Assembly: GCA_964437215.1 (NCBI GenBank)
Contig: CAYTFZ010000059.1
Coordinates: 1 to 15,852 of the forward strand
Source: JAAYAN01 sp964437215
GTDB lineage: Bacteria; Bacteroidota; Ignavibacteria; Ignavibacteriales; Melioribacteraceae
Direction: 5' to 3'
DNA length: 15,852 nucleotides
Below are positions 14,729 through 15,852 of the stretch, piece after piece; within the stretch, counting starts at the first letter, position 1; each line of letters begins with the position of its first letter. Made by a program: the position numbers and the translations under genes. Below the pieces are notes generated by a model. It searched no databases and was not told the DNA's origin. It saw only the letters and a program-made list of their open reading frames with translations.

Positions 14729-15712
14729 ATGAAATTCAGAACAGAAATTACGCCGCACGAAAGTAATTCGCCGATATTGCACTCAGAAAAAATACTTACT
14801 TTAGGCTCGTGTTTTGCGGAAAATATTGCGGCAAAGCTTGAGATGCATAAATTCAGGGTTATAAGTAATCCATTCGGAGTTTTGTATAATCCTGTTTCAA
14901 TCAGACAGTCGGTGCAGCTTCTCACCGGTTCGCGCAATTTTACGGCGGCCGACCTTTTTGAGTTTTCCGGCGAGTGGCACAGCTTTTATCACGACAGTTT
15001 TTTTTCATCTGAAGAAAAAGAAAAAACACTCGGTATGGTACAGCACCAGATAAATTCTTCTGTAAATTTCCTGAAAAGCGCGGATGTTATAATAATAACT
15101 TACGGAACATCTTACATTTATAATTACCGCAAAACCGGAATGACGGTTTCGAACTGCCACAAGCTGCCTTCTTCGGAATTTGAAAGAAAACGGCTTGCGC
15201 CGGAAGAAGTTTTTTCAGAAGGCAGATTTCTTTTGGATGAAATAAAAAAAGTAAACGGAAATGCGAGATTTATATTTACCGTCAGCCCGATACGGCATTG
15301 GAAAGACGGCGCTTTCGAAAATCAGTTGAGCAAAGCTTCGCTTCTTTTAGGAATATCGGAAATAATAAAAAATTATAAAAACTGCCGTTACTTTCCTGCT
15401 TACGAAATTATGATGGACGATTTACGCGATTACAGATTTTACGCCGAAGATTTACTTCACCCAAATAAACAGGCGATTGATTATATTTGGGAAAAATTTC
15501 TTTCGGCAGAAATAAGCAGAACGGCGGATGAAGCAATCGGCGATTTCGGAAAAATATACACCGCAGTTAATCACATACCAAAAGATAAATTTTCAGAAAA
15601 ATATAAAGACTTCTGCCGGAATCAGTTAAAGGAAATTGCTAAATTACAGGAAAAATATCAATATGTTGAGTTGACAGATGAAATAAAATATTTCACCGAA
15701 AATTCGGGATAA
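14729..15712 (+). CDS. GSCFA-domain protein (SGNH-hydrolase-like)
   Basis: The 327-aa product carries the family-naming motif in LTLGSCFAEN (23-32); Ser27 would be the nucleophile if it acts like SGNH/GDSL esterases. Other conserved blocks are NPFGVLYNPVSI (47-58), ITYGTSYIYN (123-132), TVSPIRHWKDG (184-194) and EDLLHPNKQAIDYIW (240-254), where D241 and H244 give the DxxH pair typical of SGNH enzymes. The family is common in Bacteroidota and relatives, with no settled substrate. No signal peptide is visible. The ATG at 14729 has no Shine-Dalgarno, which is normal for this group. It is divergent from the deacetylase; both could act on acylated substrates, but that link is a guess. Confidence 0.9.
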   Translation: MKFRTEITPHESNSPILHSEKILTLGSCFAENIAAKLEMHKFRVISNPFGVLYNPVSIRQSVQLLTGSRNFTAADLFEFSGEWHSFYHDSFFSSEEKEKTLGMVQHQINSSVNFLKSADVIIITYGTSYIYNYRKTGMTVSNCHKLPSSEFERKRLAPEEVFSEGRFLLDEIKKVNGNARFIFTVSPIRHWKDGAFENQLSKASLLLGISEIIKNYKNCRYFPAYEIMMDDLRDYRFYAEDLLHPNKQAIDYIWEKFLSAEISRTADEAIGDFGKIYTAVNHIPKDKFSEKYKDFCRNQLKEIAKLQEKYQYVELTDEIKYFTENSG

Positions 15713-15742
15713 AGTATGAAAAGAGAATATAGTAACTTCATT

Positions 15743-15773
15743 TATGATAACTAATCCGTAATATTTATATTTG
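15743..15773 (+). promoter_or_regulatory. Promoter of the last, partial gene
   Basis: TATG (15743-15746), exactly 19 bp, then TATATTTG (15766-15773) fit TTTG-N19-TAnnTTTG with one mismatch in the -33 part. The ATG follows at 15801. The region 15749-15778 is nearly identical to 2424-2452 on the other strand. Confidence 0.5.
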
Positions 15774-15800
15774 CTTATCAAGAAATTAAAAAAACAATAT

Positions 15801-15852
15801 ATGCACATAGAAACAGAAGAAATAACCGCAGCACTGCAAAGGCTAACTGAAA
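15801..15852 (+). CDS. Partial CDS, first 17 codons only
   Basis: The frame starts ATG at 15801 and reads MHIETEEITAALQRLTE to the window edge. The start follows a good promoter-like sequence, and no stop interrupts the frame. Too little is visible to name a family; the stretch is helical and acidic without a signal peptide. Confidence 0.5.
   Translation, partial: MHIETEEITAALQRLTE

Overview
The window reads as a chromosomal segment of a member of the Bacteroidota/Ignavibacteriota (FCB) group. Three lines of evidence point there. It carries a GSCFA-domain protein, a single-domain glutamate formimidoyltransferase and a TPR protein ending in an outer-membrane barrel. Several gene starts are preceded by TAnnTTTG boxes, the -7 element known for Bacteroidota, once with TTG exactly 19 nt upstream. 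Most starts have weak or no Shine-Dalgarno sequences. The DNA is AT-rich. The phylum is an inference and not a species call.

Left part (1-6784). The 3' part of a histidine-degradation gene (ftcD, +) enters from the left edge and overlaps the end of a convergent DEAD-box RNA helicase gene (-). Upstream of the helicase, all on the minus strand, lie an unrecognised 122-aa gene, an unrecognised 302-aa mostly helical gene, and a 954-aa exported TPR protein whose last ~300 residues look like an outer-membrane beta-barrel of the BcsC/YaiO kind. Gaps of 70-100 bp separate these genes, and TAnnTTTG boxes sit before several, so they are probably only loosely co-transcribed.

Middle part (6785-11533). 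A plus-strand run of four functionally unrelated genes is separated by long AT-rich spacers with hairpins. They encode a DUF4143-type AAA ATPase with a nuclease-like C-terminus, a secreted two-part NTF2-like protein, a three-helix membrane protein and a Qnr-like pentapeptide-repeat protein. This looks like accessory, cassette-like DNA inserted between housekeeping genes. The most striking non-coding features are a 65-nt bulged hairpin before the pentapeptide gene and an operator-like set of repeats on the ATPase promoter.

Right part (11534-15852). A family 43 glycoside hydrolase without signal peptide is followed by a strong intrinsic terminator. Then come an RsgA-type ribosome-assembly GTPase (+), a convergent histone-deacetylase-like amidohydrolase (-) overlapping it by 8 bp, a divergently transcribed GSCFA protein (+), and the first 17 codons of a further gene. 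That last gene has upstream DNA strikingly similar to the region upstream of the helicase.

I found no tRNA, rRNA, CRISPR array, transposase, integrase or phage gene. No clear new multi-gene system can be demonstrated from sequence alone. The best leads are the accessory block, its hairpins, and the pair of matching promoter blocks.
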